The notes under the pieces were generated by a model. The model was not told where the DNA came from. It saw only the letters and a program-made list of their open reading frames with translations, and made no database searches. From contig JAIMKU010000005.1 in assembly GCA_020692235.1 (NCBI GenBank), positions 1 to 61,238 on the forward strand: a DNA stretch of 61,238 nt, written 5' to 3'. Shown here piece by piece: positions 37,126-46,764 of the stretch. Both the position numbers and the translations under genes were made by a program. The first letter of the stretch is position 1. Each line of letters begins with the position of its first letter. This DNA is from Hydrogenophilus sp. (GTDB lineage: Bacteria > Pseudomonadota > Gammaproteobacteria > Burkholderiales > Thiobacillaceae).

Positions 37126-39492
37126 TCAGGGCTCGGCGACTGGTGACTCGGCGACTGGCGAATCCCGGTCCTGTGCAGCGTCGAAGAAACAGTAGCGGCC
37201 CTTGCCGGCCTGCTTGGCCCGATACATGGCCTGGTCGGCCTGATGCAGTAGTTGATCGTCCGTTGCCTCGTCCTCTTGCGGGTAAAAGGTAACGCCCAGG
37301 CTGGCTGTGACCTGAAGGTCGATGTCGCCAAGCCGGACCGGCTCGGCCACGGCCTCGAGCAGGCGGTTAAGAATAGGTACGCTGGCGGCCGCATCGGTCA
37401 GATCGAGCAGCAAGGCGACGAACTCGTCGCCGCCCAGGCGGGCGAGGCTGTCGCCGTCGCGCAGGGCCTGCTTCATACGGCTGGTCACGGCGATCAGCAA
37501 TTGGTCGCCGGCTTCATGACCGTAGCGGTCGTTGACGGTCTTGAAACCGTCAAGATCGATAAACGCCACCGCCAGCTTTTGTCCGTGACGTGCCGCCTGA
37601 GACATGGCCTGGTGTAGACGGTCGGCCAGCAACAGGCGGTTGGGTGCGCCAGTCAGGGCATCGAAGTGGGCGATGTGTTCGAGTTGACTTTGTTGGACCT
37701 TGAGCGCGGTGATGTCGGAGAACAGTGCGACGTAATTCTGGATGCCACCGTGGTCGTCGCGCACGGCGTTGATGTTGAGCATCTCGGCGTAGACCTCGCC
37801 GTTCTTGTGCCGGTTCCATATCTCACCGCGCCATTCACCTTTCTGGACCAGACCGGCCCACATGGCTAAATAGAACTGTGTGCTTTGACGGCCCGATTTC
37901 AGGATGCGCGGATTCTTGCCCAGCACCTCGGCGCGGCTGTAGCCGGTAATGCGGGTAAAGGCCTCGTTGACCTCGATGATCGTGACTGCTACGTCGGTGA
38001 TGGCGATACCTTCACTGACGTTGGTAAAAACGCTGGCGGCGAGACGGAGTTTTTCCTCGTCCCGCTTGCGCTCGGTGATGTCCTGCGCCGCCCCCTGGAG
38101 GCCGACAATGGCGCCGCTATCGTCATAAAGCGCTTCGCCGAGTACCCGCATCCAGCCATGCCGCTGGTCGGTCCTGACCATTTCAAGCTCAAGCTCGAAT
38201 GGAATGCCGGTTTTTTGGGCGCTGAGCAGGGCGGCATCCAGTCGGTCCCAGCTCTCGGCCGTGAATAACCTGGCCCGATCGGCATAATCGGGTACCGGCG
38301 TCTCTAGGTTCCAAGCCAATATGCGGTAAAGTTCATCGGACCAGACAACCCGATTGGTCGCCGCGTCCAGCTTCCAACTGCCGACGTGGGCGATTCGCTG
38401 CGCTTCGTGCAGTTCGGTTTGAGTTTGTCTTAGCGCCTGTTCCCGTTGCCGCACGGCCTCGATCAGATGATTGAAACTGCCGATCAATTGGCCGATTTCA
38501 TCGTGCCTGACGATGGCCAGGGGTTGCAGCGGGTGGTCTGGATTGGCCAGGCGGGCCAACGTCCCGGTGGCCGTCAGTAGCGGCGAAAGGTGATGTTTCA
38601 ACAGCCACCAGATCAGTATGCCGGCCAGCAGGGTGAGCAGTATCGTGGCCAGCAGCATGCGCTGTTGCATGGCGCGAATTGGGGCGAATGCCTCCTCGAC
38701 GGGTAACTCGGCAACCATCAGCCAGCCCGCTACTGGAATGCGCTTGGCCGCCGTCAATTGCTCGATTCCGAGCGAACTCGTGGCGATTCCGAAGCCGTCC
38801 AGACCCCGCCGGTAACGGTCGAAAATCGGGTTGCTGCCAGGGGCGGGCAGCGGTTGCAGGGCGAGGCTCTTATCGGTGCTGGTGACGAACAGCCCGTGCC
38901 GTGGATCGAGCAGCAGATAGTCGCCGGTCTTGCCATAGCGGTTGCCGACGATGATGTCGTGAAAATTGGTCGAATCCAGGGCCGTCACCCCCGACAAGGC
39001 GCCGATCACCTTGCCCCGTGGGTCGCGTATCGGTGTCGCGATGATGAATTCGTGAAATCCTTTACTCTTGGAAATGTGTGGTGTGCCGAGGGTCATTTTG
39101 CCAGCGCCGATTGCACCGACCAGGTAATCCCTGCCAGAGTAATCAATGCCGATTCGTTCCGCCGAGAGGGGGGCGTTGGCAATGGCGACGCCATCGGGCC
39201 GGTAGGCGATGACCCCGGCGTTGAACGATTCCTGAATCAACCACTGTTGTTCGAGGAATGTCTGCAAGGCGGCTGGATCGTCCAGCATGGTCGGGGTAAT
39301 CCGGCGGGCGACCTTTTCCAGTTGCTCCATCCGGTCGCCCAACTCGTGATTGATCTCTTCGGCTATAAACGTGACGGTCGAAAACTGTTGCTCGCCCAAC
39401 AGCCGCTGCATATCGTTTTGCAGTACCCGGCTGGCATAAAATGCCAGTGTCCACAGCCCGATCATGAAGATGACCAGCGTGGACAGGGTCAC
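37126..39492 (-). CDS. Diguanylate cyclase with Cache, HAMP and two PAS domains
   Basis: A 788-residue membrane sensor that makes c-di-GMP. Order: transmembrane helix (about 2-22), periplasmic double-Cache (about 30-270; YSGRDYLVGAI), second helix (about 283-303), HAMP, two PAS domains with a PAC (GAAQDITERKRDEE) and GGDEF (RLGGDEF at about 684) with an intact inhibitory I-site RDGD five residues before it. No EAL domain follows. The start is GTG 39490-39492; the open frame extends upstream (SIKTRVTLSTL) without ATG/GTG/TTG, so the true N-terminus is uncertain. Confidence 0.9.
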   Translation of the reverse strand: MTLSTLVIFMIGLWTLAFYASRVLQNDMQRLLGEQQFSTVTFIAEEINHELGDRMEQLEKVARRITPTMLDDPAALQTFLEQQWLIQESFNAGVIAYRPDGVAIANAPLSAERIGIDYSGRDYLVGAIGAGKMTLGTPHISKSKGFHEFIIATPIRDPRGKVIGALSGVTALDSTNFHDIIVGNRYGKTGDYLLLDPRHGLFVTSTDKSLALQPLPAPGSNPIFDRYRRGLDGFGIATSSLGIEQLTAAKRIPVAGWLMVAELPVEEAFAPIRAMQQRMLLATILLTLLAGILIWWLLKHHLSPLLTATGTLARLANPDHPLQPLAIVRHDEIGQLIGSFNHLIEAVRQREQALRQTQTELHEAQRIAHVGSWKLDAATNRVVWSDELYRILAWNLETPVPDYADRARLFTAESWDRLDAALLSAQKTGIPFELELEMVRTDQRHGWMRVLGEALYDDSGAIVGLQGAAQDITERKRDEEKLRLAASVFTNVSEGIAITDVAVTIIEVNEAFTRITGYSRAEVLGKNPRILKSGRQSTQFYLAMWAGLVQKGEWRGEIWNRHKNGEVYAEMLNINAVRDDHGGIQNYVALFSDITALKVQQSQLEHIAHFDALTGAPNRLLLADRLHQAMSQAARHGQKLAVAFIDLDGFKTVNDRYGHEAGDQLLIAVTSRMKQALRDGDSLARLGGDEFVALLLDLTDAAASVPILNRLLEAVAEPVRLGDIDLQVTASLGVTFYPQEDEATDDQLLHQADQAMYRAKQAGKGRYCFFDAAQDRDSPVAESPVAEP

Positions 39493-39667
39493 TCTGGTCT
39501 TGATCGATTGCCGATGAAAGAGGGTCGAGCATATGCCGGTTTGCGAGGCTGTCGATAGCGATTCAGAAAATAGACTCAGTCGAAATCATGGCCGAGTGTA
39601 GCAGATTGACGACCTGCTTGTCCTTTTTCAAGAGCGAGTCGGCGGCAGCTTGCCCAGACTCGGTTGG

Positions 39668-40021
39668 TCAGTCACCAAACAGGTCGTCAAGCGACTGGCG
39701 GGCGCTGTCCGTGCCGTCGGGCGAGCTCCTTGCCGGATCGCCGAATAGATCGGTCAAGGCTGAGCGGCTATCGCGGCCAGGCGTCTTGCCGGCCTTGTTC
39801 GGTCCAGCCTGGAACCAGTCGCAGAAGTTGGCCAGGGTCTTGTCCTGGACGTCTTCCGCCATCGGTTCCATGCACTGCTTTGCCTTGCCCGGGAGGTAAT
39901 GGCGGCACATCCGGCAGACATGTAGTTCGGCATGGCAGGCCGGACATTCGGCGCGCCGGCCGAAGGGCTCCGGGATGACCTTGAGGTGAGTGCCGCATTG
40001 CCAGCAGTTCAACTCGCTCAT
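39668..40021 (-). CDS. Zinc-ribbon protein of unknown function
   Basis: A 117-residue protein starting MSELNCWQCGTHLKVIPEPF. It has seven cysteines in its first half: CWQC and CPAC form one zinc ribbon, CRMC and a later Cys another. The C-terminus carries two similar DLFGD motifs (SALTDLFGD, SLDDLFGD). The ATG overlaps the stop of the lytic transglycosylase by 4 nt, so they are co-translated. Not recognised beyond the ribbon. Confidence 0.75.
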   Translation of the reverse strand: MSELNCWQCGTHLKVIPEPFGRRAECPACHAELHVCRMCRHYLPGKAKQCMEPMAEDVQDKTLANFCDWFQAGPNKAGKTPGRDSRSALTDLFGDPARSSPDGTDSARQSLDDLFGD

Positions 40022-41361
40022 AGTGTGTTCCCGGCCAGGTTGGCCTTGCCCGCCGCTGCCGATGGCAATGTGCTGGCAGGCAAAGGTAGCGCCTTTTGCC
40101 GTAGTACGGTGTGCAGTTTTTCCAGTAGATCGACGGAGGGATAGCCGTCGGCGGGTAAATGCTCCGACGCCTGATAAGCGCGGATCGCGTTCAATGTCTT
40201 GCCGCCGGGCATGCCGTCGGCCGGGCCGGGGTCAAAGCCGAGGATGGTCAGGCATTTTTGCAGGTCGATGGCCTGCTCGCGGCTTAACCGGTGATTGTCG
40301 GCCGCCCGTCCAGCGCTGAAGGCGGGCAGGCCGGCCAATCGGTCGGCCAGTTGGGCTACGGTCAGTGCGTAGTTGACCGAGCGGTTCCAGCGCAGGATGA
40401 CAGCGAAATTATGCCGCACCAGGATGGCCGGGCCGGCGCGCCCTTGGGGCAGCAGTATGGCCGCCGTCTGGTCGCCGTCCGGCAAAGGGCTGCCATCGAC
40501 TTGCGTGACGCCCAGGGCGACCCAGTAGCGGATCGGTTGGCGCTGGTCCAGTCTGGCCAGACCCCAGTCGAAGTCGTGCGGCAAGCGTACCTCCTGGCCC
40601 CTGCTTTGGTCGCTTTGCCAACCGGCCTGGCTGAGATAGTTCGCGGCTGAATCAATGGCGTCGGCCAGCGAGGTGCGGGTGTCGATCCGGCCGTCACCGT
40701 CGCCGTCCACGGCATAGCGCAGGAAGGTCGAGGGGATGAACTGCATGTGACCGAAGGCGCCGGCCCATGAGCCTTTGAGATTGTCGGCCGGGATATTGCC
40801 GGCGTCGACGATGCGCAGGGCGTCCAGCAACTGGGCGCGAAAGAAATCGGCGCGACGGGTGTCATAGGCCAGGGTAGCCAACGCCGGGATGATGGCGATA
40901 TTGCCCAGGTGCCGGCCATAGTCAGTCTCCAACCCCCAGAAGGCCGCCAGATAGCGGGCCGGCACACCATAGCGTCGTTCGGCGGCGGCGAACAGGGCGG
41001 CATTCCGGGCCAGCATTGCCCGGCCGGCAGCAATGCGTCGTGCGCTGACGCGGGTGTCGAGGTAATTCCAGAAGGTCTGCACGAACTCGGGTTGGCGCCG
41101 GTCATATTCGAGGATTTTTCCGCTCGGCTCCAGGCCGGTCAGGGTGGCATCCAGGGTGGCCTTTGAGATGCCGGCCGCGGCCGCCTGCTGTTTGAAGTTG
41201 GCGAGCCAGGCCGGGAAGGTTGGCCGAACGGCGGAGTCGGCCTCGGCGCGGGCCAGGTTAGGGCAGGCCAGCGCCAAGTAGGCGATGGCCAGGTAGCGGA
41301 GCCAGCGTTCAACCGGGTTATCCATTGGCTCGCGAGATGCTGGCAGGGTATTTGGTGGCAT
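40018..41361 (-). CDS. mltB: Lytic murein transglycosylase (MltB family) with C-terminal peptidoglycan-binding domain
   Basis: About 447 residues from ATG 41361. It has a signal peptide (MDNPVERWLRYLAIAYLALA then ARAEA) and an SLT2/MltB domain with the catalytic glutamate in AAFWGLETDYGRHLGN and GAFGHMQFIPSTF. A peptidoglycan-binding domain type 1 follows (KCLTILGFDPGPADGMPGGKT). No lipobox, so it is probably periplasmic and soluble. ATG 41325 is an alternative start. It follows mltA by 16 nt, making a two-enzyme wall-remodelling unit. Confidence 0.9.
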   Translation of the reverse strand: MPPNTLPASREPMDNPVERWLRYLAIAYLALACPNLARAEADSAVRPTFPAWLANFKQQAAAAGISKATLDATLTGLEPSGKILEYDRRQPEFVQTFWNYLDTRVSARRIAAGRAMLARNAALFAAAERRYGVPARYLAAFWGLETDYGRHLGNIAIIPALATLAYDTRRADFFRAQLLDALRIVDAGNIPADNLKGSWAGAFGHMQFIPSTFLRYAVDGDGDGRIDTRTSLADAIDSAANYLSQAGWQSDQSRGQEVRLPHDFDWGLARLDQRQPIRYWVALGVTQVDGSPLPDGDQTAAILLPQGRAGPAILVRHNFAVILRWNRSVNYALTVAQLADRLAGLPAFSAGRAADNHRLSREQAIDLQKCLTILGFDPGPADGMPGGKTLNAIRAYQASEHLPADGYPSVDLLEKLHTVLRQKALPLPASTLPSAAAGKANLAGNTL

Positions 41362-41377
41362 GGCCGGTTTTCCGCCG

Positions 41378-42625
41378 CTATGGGCCATTTTTGTCGCCGG
41401 AACCATTGGCTGGCTTGTTCGGCAAGGTCAAGGGATAGTCGTTGGGCAGGAACAACCACATCCGGCCCTTTTGTTTCATGGCCCCGGCCTGTTTGCCGGC
41501 CGGGTCGCCGAAGCCCCAGAAGAAATCCGCCCGGACGTTACCGCGGATGGCGCCGCCGGTGTCCTGGGCCAGTACCAGCCGGTTCAGTGGCTCGGTCGAA
41601 TTGGGCTGGGTGGTGGCCAGCCAGACCGGGGCTCCGAGCGGCATGGCGCGTGGGTCGATGGCGATGCTGCGCTCTGGCGTCAGCGGCACGCCGAGGGCGC
41701 CCAGCGGGCCGCCGCCGCGGTTGGTCAGCTCGCGAAAGAAGACATAACTCTGGTTTGCCGCCAGCAGTTCGGGCAGACGTTCGGGATTTTTCCGTGCCCA
41801 GTCCTTGATGCCCTCCATGGATGCCTGGTCCAGGGTCATTTCGCCCTGATCGACCAGCCATTTGCCGATGGATTTGTAGGGGTGGCCATTCTGGTCGGCA
41901 TAACCGACCCGGATCATGCCGCCGTCTTCCAGTTGAATGCGGCCCGAGCCCTGGACCTGGAGGAAGAACAGTTCGACTGGGTCGTCGATCCAGGCGATTT
42001 CCTTGCCCCGGACCGGGGCCTTGCCGGCCTCGATCTCGTCCCGGGTGAAATAGGGCACCACTTTTTTGCCCTCCAGCCGGCCGCGCAGGCGCAGGTTTTT
42101 CAACTCCGGATAGAGGCTGGATAGATCGACTACCAGGAGGTCGTCGGGTGGCGCATAGAGCGGATAGCGGTATTTCGGCGTCATCTCGCGGCTGCCGCGC
42201 AACAAGGGTTCGTAGTAGCCGGTAATCAGACCTTCGACAGCGCCATCGGGCTGCTCTACCCGGTAGACCTTGAAGTGCTGCCGGAAAAAGGCGCGAATGG
42301 CCTCCGAATCGGGCTCTGCCAGTTGACCGGCCGCAGCGCAGACGGTCTGCCAGGCGGCTTGATGGTGCAGGGGACGGCAAGACTGCATGAAGGCCGACCA
42401 GGCGGTCTTTATGTTGTCCGCCTGCCAACCCGGCAGATCGCTTGGCTCGGCCGGTTTCAGCCAGTCCATGATCGGCATGGTGGTCTGTGCAGTGCCGGTG
42501 CCGGGTTTGGCATCGACCGCCGGCTTGACCGCGATGGCTGGCTTGGCGGCCGGGGCGGGCCGGTCTGGCACGGTTTGGCAGCCGGTCAGCGACAGCACGG
42601 TCGCCAGCAGCAACGGGTAGTGCAT
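41378..42625 (-). CDS. mltA: Membrane-bound lytic murein transglycosylase A
   Basis: 415 residues from ATG 42623-42625. The lipoprotein signal peptide MHYPLLLATVLSLTGCQ has the lipobox LTGC, so it is anchored in the outer membrane. The MltA domain shows GYYEPLLRGSREM, FFLQVQGSGRIQL and the catalytic aspartate region LAQDTGGAIRGNVRADFFWG (3D domain). It starts within the apaG stop (TGATG, 1-nt overlap). The family cuts glycan strands to 1,6-anhydro ends. Confidence 0.95.
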   Translation of the reverse strand: MHYPLLLATVLSLTGCQTVPDRPAPAAKPAIAVKPAVDAKPGTGTAQTTMPIMDWLKPAEPSDLPGWQADNIKTAWSAFMQSCRPLHHQAAWQTVCAAAGQLAEPDSEAIRAFFRQHFKVYRVEQPDGAVEGLITGYYEPLLRGSREMTPKYRYPLYAPPDDLLVVDLSSLYPELKNLRLRGRLEGKKVVPYFTRDEIEAGKAPVRGKEIAWIDDPVELFFLQVQGSGRIQLEDGGMIRVGYADQNGHPYKSIGKWLVDQGEMTLDQASMEGIKDWARKNPERLPELLAANQSYVFFRELTNRGGGPLGALGVPLTPERSIAIDPRAMPLGAPVWLATTQPNSTEPLNRLVLAQDTGGAIRGNVRADFFWGFGDPAGKQAGAMKQKGRMWLFLPNDYPLTLPNKPANGSGDKNGP

Positions 42626-43008
42626 CAGTGCAATACCCTGGGCATGCTGAGTGTGAATTCCGGAATTGGGGTCTTGAAGTGTTCGCCGTCCTCGGCCGCC
42701 ATCCAATAGCTGCCACGCATGGTGCCGATCGGCGTGGCGATGGCGGCGCCGCTCGAATACTCAAACTTCTGGCCCGGTTGCAACAGTGGCTGTTCACCGA
42801 CAACGCCCAGGCCGCCCACTTCCTGGGCTACCTGGTTGGCGTCGGTGATGAGCCAGTGGCGCGAGATCAACTGGGCCGGGATGGCGCCGGTATTCTCGAT
42901 GGTAATGGTGTAGGCGAAGACATAACGGTTGGCCTTCTCGTCGGACTGCTCCGGGAGATATTGGGCGACCGCCGTTACTGTAATGTGGTATTTCCTGATG
43001 TCGGCCAT
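42625..43008 (-). CDS. apaG: ApaG/Co2+-Mg2+ efflux-type protein
   Basis: A 127-residue single ApaG domain (fibronectin-III-like). ATG 43006-43008 (MADIRKYHITVTAVAQYLPE) fits family length. RYVFAYTITIENTG, RHWLITDAN, EVGGLGVVGEQPLLQPG and GTMRGSYWM are the conserved strands. Function uncertain; linked to Co2+ resistance in Salmonella and to Ap4A metabolism by operon position in E. coli. Coupled to mltA and divergent from rpe. Confidence 0.93.
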   Translation of the reverse strand: MADIRKYHITVTAVAQYLPEQSDEKANRYVFAYTITIENTGAIPAQLISRHWLITDANQVAQEVGGLGVVGEQPLLQPGQKFEYSSGAAIATPIGTMRGSYWMAAEDGEHFKTPIPEFTLSMPRVLH

Positions 43009-43132
43009 GGTTATCCAGGGTAGAAGTGCTTGATCGGCGGTCATTGCACCTGAATTGGCCAGGTCTGTCCAGCGCCTGGGCGAGCAGGTAAAATAAAATT
43101 GAGCCGCTTGCAACGAACCAGGGTAGATAAAA

Positions 43133-43819
43133 ATGACGCACTACATGATCGCTCCCTCCATCCTCTCCGCCAACTTCGCCCGGCTGGGCGAGGAAGTCGA
43201 CAATGTGCTGGCCGCCGGCGCCGACATCGTCCACTTTGACGTGATGGACAACCACTATGTGCCCAACCTGACCATCGGCCCGCTGGTCTGCGAGGCGCTG
43301 AAGAAGCATGGCGTCGCCGCGCCCATCGACGTGCACCTGATGGTCAAGCCGGTGGATCGCATCATTCCCGATTTCGCCAAGGCCGGCGCTGGCTACATCA
43401 CCTTCCACCCGGAGGCCTCCGAGCACGTTGATCGCACCATCGGCCTAATCAAGGAATCGGGCTGCAAGGCCGGTCTGGTGTTCAACCCGGCCACTCCGCT
43501 GGACATCCTGGAATACACCCTGCCCAAGCTGGACATGGTATTGCTGATGTCGGTCAACCCCGGCTTCGGCGGCCAGAAGTTCATCCCTTATGTGCTGGAC
43601 AAGGCCAGGAAGGCCCGCGCCATGATAACCGCCGGCAAGTACGACTGCCGGCTGGAGATCGACGGCGGCGTCGGCCCCGGCAATATCCTGGAAGTGGCCC
43701 GATCCGGCGTTGATACCTTTGTCGCCGGCTCCGCCATCTTCGGCGCCGCCAAGGACAGCGACCCGCACCGTTACGACAGCGTGGTTGCCGCGATGCGGGC
43801 GGAACTGGCCAAGGTCTGA
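43133..43819 (+). CDS. rpe: Ribulose-phosphate 3-epimerase
   Basis: Interconverts ribulose 5-phosphate and xylulose 5-phosphate in the pentose phosphate or Calvin pathway. 228-residue TIM barrel with metal-binding [32 protein letters not shown] and LEIDGGV. The next gene is gph, as in betaproteobacteria where rpe-gph-trpEGD form one block. A long hairpin separates rpe from gph. Confidence 0.95.
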   Translation: MTHYMIAPSILSANFARLGEEVDNVLAAGADIVHFDVMDNHYVPNLTIGPLVCEALKKHGVAAPIDVHLMVKPVDRIIPDFAKAGAGYITFHPEASEHVDRTIGLIKESGCKAGLVFNPATPLDILEYTLPKLDMVLLMSVNPGFGGQKFIPYVLDKARKARAMITAGKYDCRLEIDGGVGPGNILEVARSGVDTFVAGSAIFGAAKDSDPHRYDSVVAAMRAELAKV

Positions 43820-43858
43820 GAGAGGCGCAGAGACAAGCGGCAAGGAAAGGCAGAGGCA

Positions 43859-43911
43859 AGATTCAAGATACAAGATGCAAGGGAAAACCTTGAATCTTGT
43901 ATCTTGAATCT
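43859..43911 (+). repeat. 18-bp inverted repeat between rpe and gph
   Basis: AGATTCAAGATACAAGAT (43859-43876) pairs perfectly with ATCTTGTATCTTGAATCT (43894-43911). The right side also repeats TTGAATC. It is AT-rich, unlike its surroundings, and ends 14 nt before the gph start. Confidence 0.75.
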
Positions 43912-43925
43912 TGAATCTGCCTAAG

Positions 43926-44606
43926 ATGAATTTTCCGCTTCCCATCAAGGCGGTTGTCCTCGACCTCGACGGCACCCTGCTCGATACCGCGCCGGACCTA
44001 GCTGACGCAGTCATGGCAATGGCGGCCGACCTAGGGCAGCCGCCGATTGACCTGACCACGGTCAAGACCTACATCGGCAACGGCGTGTCGCGGCTGGTGA
44101 AACGGGTGCTGACCCGCACCATGGACGGCGAGCCGGCCCCGGCGCTATTGGCCCGTGCCATGCCACTATTCGAGCGCCACTACGGCGAGTGGGTCGCGCG
44201 CAAGAGCCGGCCGTTCCCCGATGCGGTGGAGGGCTTGCTGGCGTTCAAGGCCATGGGCCTGCCTGTCGCCTGCATCACCAACAAGGCGGAGCGGTTTACC
44301 CTGCCGCTGCTCAAGGCCACCGGTCTCTACCCGTTGTTTGAGCTGATTTTGTCGGGCGACAGCCTGCCCGAAAAGAAGCCCTCGCCGCTGCCGCTGTTGC
44401 ACGCCTGCCAGTTCTTTGGCGTCGAGCCGAATGAGACCTTGCTGATCGGTGATTCGTTGAACGATGCCCAGGCCGCGCGGGCCGCTGGCTGCCCGGTATT
44501 TTGCGTGCCATATGGTTATAATCGGGGCCGTTCGGTGACTGAATTGGACCTGGATGCCGTGGTGCCCAGCCTGTTGGATGCTTCGAAACGAGTCGTGAAG
44601 AAATGA
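43926..44606 (+). CDS. gph: Phosphoglycolate phosphatase (HAD family)
   Basis: 226 residues, ATG 43926 (MNFPLPIKAVVLDLDGTLLD). HAD motif I DLDGTLLDT, motif II ITNKAE, motif III lysine in EKKPSPLPL and motif IV LIGDSLNDAQAA are intact, with a C1-type cap. Removes phosphoglycolate from DNA repair or the oxygenase reaction of RuBisCO. No clear ribosome binding site is seen before the ATG, only the arm of the preceding hairpin. Its stop overlaps the trp leader ORF. Confidence 0.93.
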   Translation: MNFPLPIKAVVLDLDGTLLDTAPDLADAVMAMAADLGQPPIDLTTVKTYIGNGVSRLVKRVLTRTMDGEPAPALLARAMPLFERHYGEWVARKSRPFPDAVEGLLAFKAMGLPVACITNKAERFTLPLLKATGLYPLFELILSGDSLPEKKPSPLPLLHACQFFGVEPNETLLIGDSLNDAQAARAAGCPVFCVPYGYNRGRSVTELDLDAVVPSLLDASKRVVKK

Positions 44607-44665
44607 AATTGCCCTCCCTGAAAATCGGAAAAACGAGCTGCCGGTCGTGGCGATGGTGTTCCTGA
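44603..44665 (+). CDS. Candidate trp leader peptide (contains Trp-Arg-Trp)
   Basis: ATG 44603 overlaps the gph stop (ATGA) and encodes 20 residues, MKLPSLKIGKTSCRSWRWCS, ending 51 nt before trpE. Two TGG codons flank one CGA near the end, the layout of attenuator leaders. CGTGG in the Trp-codon region can pair with either of two CCACGTTT copies at 44667 and 44697. A classical terminator with T-run is weak (only GTTTTTC at 44700-44706), so attenuation is a hypothesis. Confidence 0.4.
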   Translation: MKLPSLKIGKTSCRSWRWCS

Positions 44666-44716
44666 GCCACGTTTCACGCTCCGTATTGCGCAATCCACGT
44701 TTTTCAGAGGGTCATC

Positions 44717-46192
44717 ATGACTGAACAGGATTTCATCGAATTCGCCCGTCAGGGCTACAACCGTATCCCCGTCTTCCGCCACCTGCCGGCCGACCTGGAT
44801 ACCCCCTTGGCCATCTATCTCAAACTGGCCAACCGGCCCTACACCTACCTGCTGGAATCGGTGGTGGGCGGCGAACGTTTTGGCCGCTATTCATTCATTG
44901 GTCTGCCGGCGAAAACGGTCTTGCGCGTGCATGGCCACTTCGTCAGCGTCGAGACCAATGGCCAGCCGGTCGAGCAGAGCGACGCCGGCGATCCGCTGGC
45001 CTTCATCGAGGCCTTCATGGCCCGTTACAAGGCCGCGCCGCTGGCCGGGCTGCCGCGTTTTCCCGGCGGTCTGTGCGGCTACTTTGGCTATGACACGGTG
45101 CGCTACATCGAGAAGCGGCTGGCTGCCACGGTCAAGCAGGATGTCCTGGCCACGCCGGATATCCTGCTCATGCTCACCGATGAATTGGCCGTGGTCGACA
45201 ACCTGTCCGGCCGCCTGACCCTGATCGTCTACGCCGACCCGCTTGAAGACGAGGCCTACGCCAAGGCGCAGTTGCGGTTGGGCGAGCTGGCCAGACAATT
45301 AACCAAGGTGGCAGTGCCGCCAAAGGAGCAGCCGGGCGAAGCGGCCGAGGCCGAATCGGAATTCGGTGAGGCTGGCTTCAAGGCCGCCGTGGCAAAGGCC
45401 AAGCGCTACATCGCCGACGGCGACGTCATGCAGGTGGTCCTGAGCCAGCGCATGAGCCGGCCGTTCAACGCCCACCCGCTGGCGTTGTACCGCGCCCTGC
45501 GCAGCCTGAATCCGTCGCCCTACATGTTTTATTACGACATGGGTGGTTTTCATGTGGTCGGCTCGTCACCGGAAATCCTGGTCCGGCTGGAGGGCGATAC
45601 CATCACGCTTCGTCCTATTGCCGGCACCCGGCCGCGTGGCGCCAGCCGCGAGGAGGATTTGCGCCTGGAGGCGGACCTACTGGCCGATCCCAAGGAACGG
45701 GCCGAGCACGTCCAGCTCATGGACCTGGGCCGCAACGACGTTGGTCGGGTCGCCAAAATCGGCAGCGTCAAGGTGACCGAGAACATGATCGTCGAACGCT
45801 ATTCCCACGTCATGCACATCGCCTCCAACGTCGAAGGAAAACTCAAACCGGATCTGAGCGCCATCGACGTGCTGCGCGCCACCTTCCCGGCCGGCACCGT
45901 GTCCGGCGCGCCCAAGGTGCGGGCCATGGAGATCATCGACGAACTGGAGCCGAGCAAGCGCGGCATCTACGCCGGCGCGGTCGGCTATGTCGGCTTCAAC
46001 GGCGACATGGACGTGGCCATCGCCATCCGCACCGCCGTGGTCAAAGACCGGATGCTCTACGTCCAGGCCGGCGCCGGCATCGTCGCCGACTCGGTCCCGG
46101 AAAACGAATGGATCGAGACCCGCAACAAGGCCCGCGCAGTGGTCCGCGCGGCCGAACTGGCGATGGCCGGAACCGATGGAGGCGCTGAATAA
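44717..46192 (+). CDS. trpE: Anthranilate synthase component I
   Basis: Converts chorismate and ammonia to anthranilate, the first step of tryptophan synthesis; 491 residues. The feedback site LLES ([11 protein letters not shown]) is intact, and the chorismate-binding half has [45 protein letters not shown] and [11 protein letters not shown]. Its stop overlaps the trpG ATG by 1 nt. RBS AGAGGG precedes ATG 44717. Confidence 0.96.
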   Translation: MTEQDFIEFARQGYNRIPVFRHLPADLDTPLAIYLKLANRPYTYLLESVVGGERFGRYSFIGLPAKTVLRVHGHFVSVETNGQPVEQSDAGDPLAFIEAFMARYKAAPLAGLPRFPGGLCGYFGYDTVRYIEKRLAATVKQDVLATPDILLMLTDELAVVDNLSGRLTLIVYADPLEDEAYAKAQLRLGELARQLTKVAVPPKEQPGEAAEAESEFGEAGFKAAVAKAKRYIADGDVMQVVLSQRMSRPFNAHPLALYRALRSLNPSPYMFYYDMGGFHVVGSSPEILVRLEGDTITLRPIAGTRPRGASREEDLRLEADLLADPKERAEHVQLMDLGRNDVGRVAKIGSVKVTENMIVERYSHVMHIASNVEGKLKPDLSAIDVLRATFPAGTVSGAPKVRAMEIIDELEPSKRGIYAGAVGYVGFNGDMDVAIAIRTAVVKDRMLYVQAGAGIVADSVPENEWIETRNKARAVVRAAELAMAGTDGGAE

Positions 46193-46764
46193 TGCTGCTG
46201 ATGATCGACAACTACGACAGCTTCACCTACAATCTGGTGCAGTATTTCGGCGAGTTGGGCGAGGACGTGCGGGTGATCCGTAACGACGAGATCGACCTGG
46301 CCGGCGTGGCGGCGCTCAAGCCTGACCACATCGTCATCTCGCCCGGACCGTGTACGCCCAACGAGGCCGGCATCTCGGTGCCGCTGATCCAGGCCATGGC
46401 CGGTAAGGTGCCGATCCTGGGCGTCTGTCTCGGCCACCAAAGCATCGGCCAGGCCTTCGGCGGCCGCATCGTCCATGCCAAGCAGTTGATGCATGGCAAG
46501 ACCTCGCTCATCCATCATGCCGGCAAGGGTGTGTTCCGCGACTTGCCCAATCCGTTTACCGCGACCCGTTATCACTCGCTGGTGATCGAACGGGAGACCT
46601 TGCCCGATTGCCTGGAGATCACCGCCTGGACCGACGATGGTGAGATCATGGGCGTGCGCCACACCGCCTTGGCGGTGGAGGGCGTGCAGTTCCATCCCGA
46701 GTCGGTGTTAACCGAGCATGGACATCGGTTGCTGAAAAACTTTTTGGAGGATAAACGCTCATGA
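46192..46764 (+). CDS. trpG: Anthranilate synthase component II (glutamine amidotransferase)
   Basis: 190-residue class I glutamine amidotransferase supplying ammonia to TrpE. The triad is visible: Cys in [17 protein letters not shown], His and Glu in [13 protein letters not shown]. Start [20 protein letters not shown]. Overlaps trpE and trpD (4 nt). It may also serve aminodeoxychorismate synthase, as in many bacteria with a single such subunit. Confidence 0.96.
   Translation: MLLMIDNYDSFTYNLVQYFGELGEDVRVIRNDEIDLAGVAALKPDHIVISPGPCTPNEAGISVPLIQAMAGKVPILGVCLGHQSIGQAFGGRIVHAKQLMHGKTSLIHHAGKGVFRDLPNPFTATRYHSLVIERETLPDCLEITAWTDDGEIMGVRHTALAVEGVQFHPESVLTEHGHRLLKNFLEDKRS

Noticed and set aside
41538-42803. 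421-residue minus-strand ORF overlapping mltA
   Set aside because: Arginine/serine/proline-rich alternative frame of mltA, which has a lipobox and catalytic motifs.
43859-43911. Possible CRISPR-like repeats (TTGAATCTTG units)
   Set aside because: Only one inverted pair without spacers of equal length and no cas genes.
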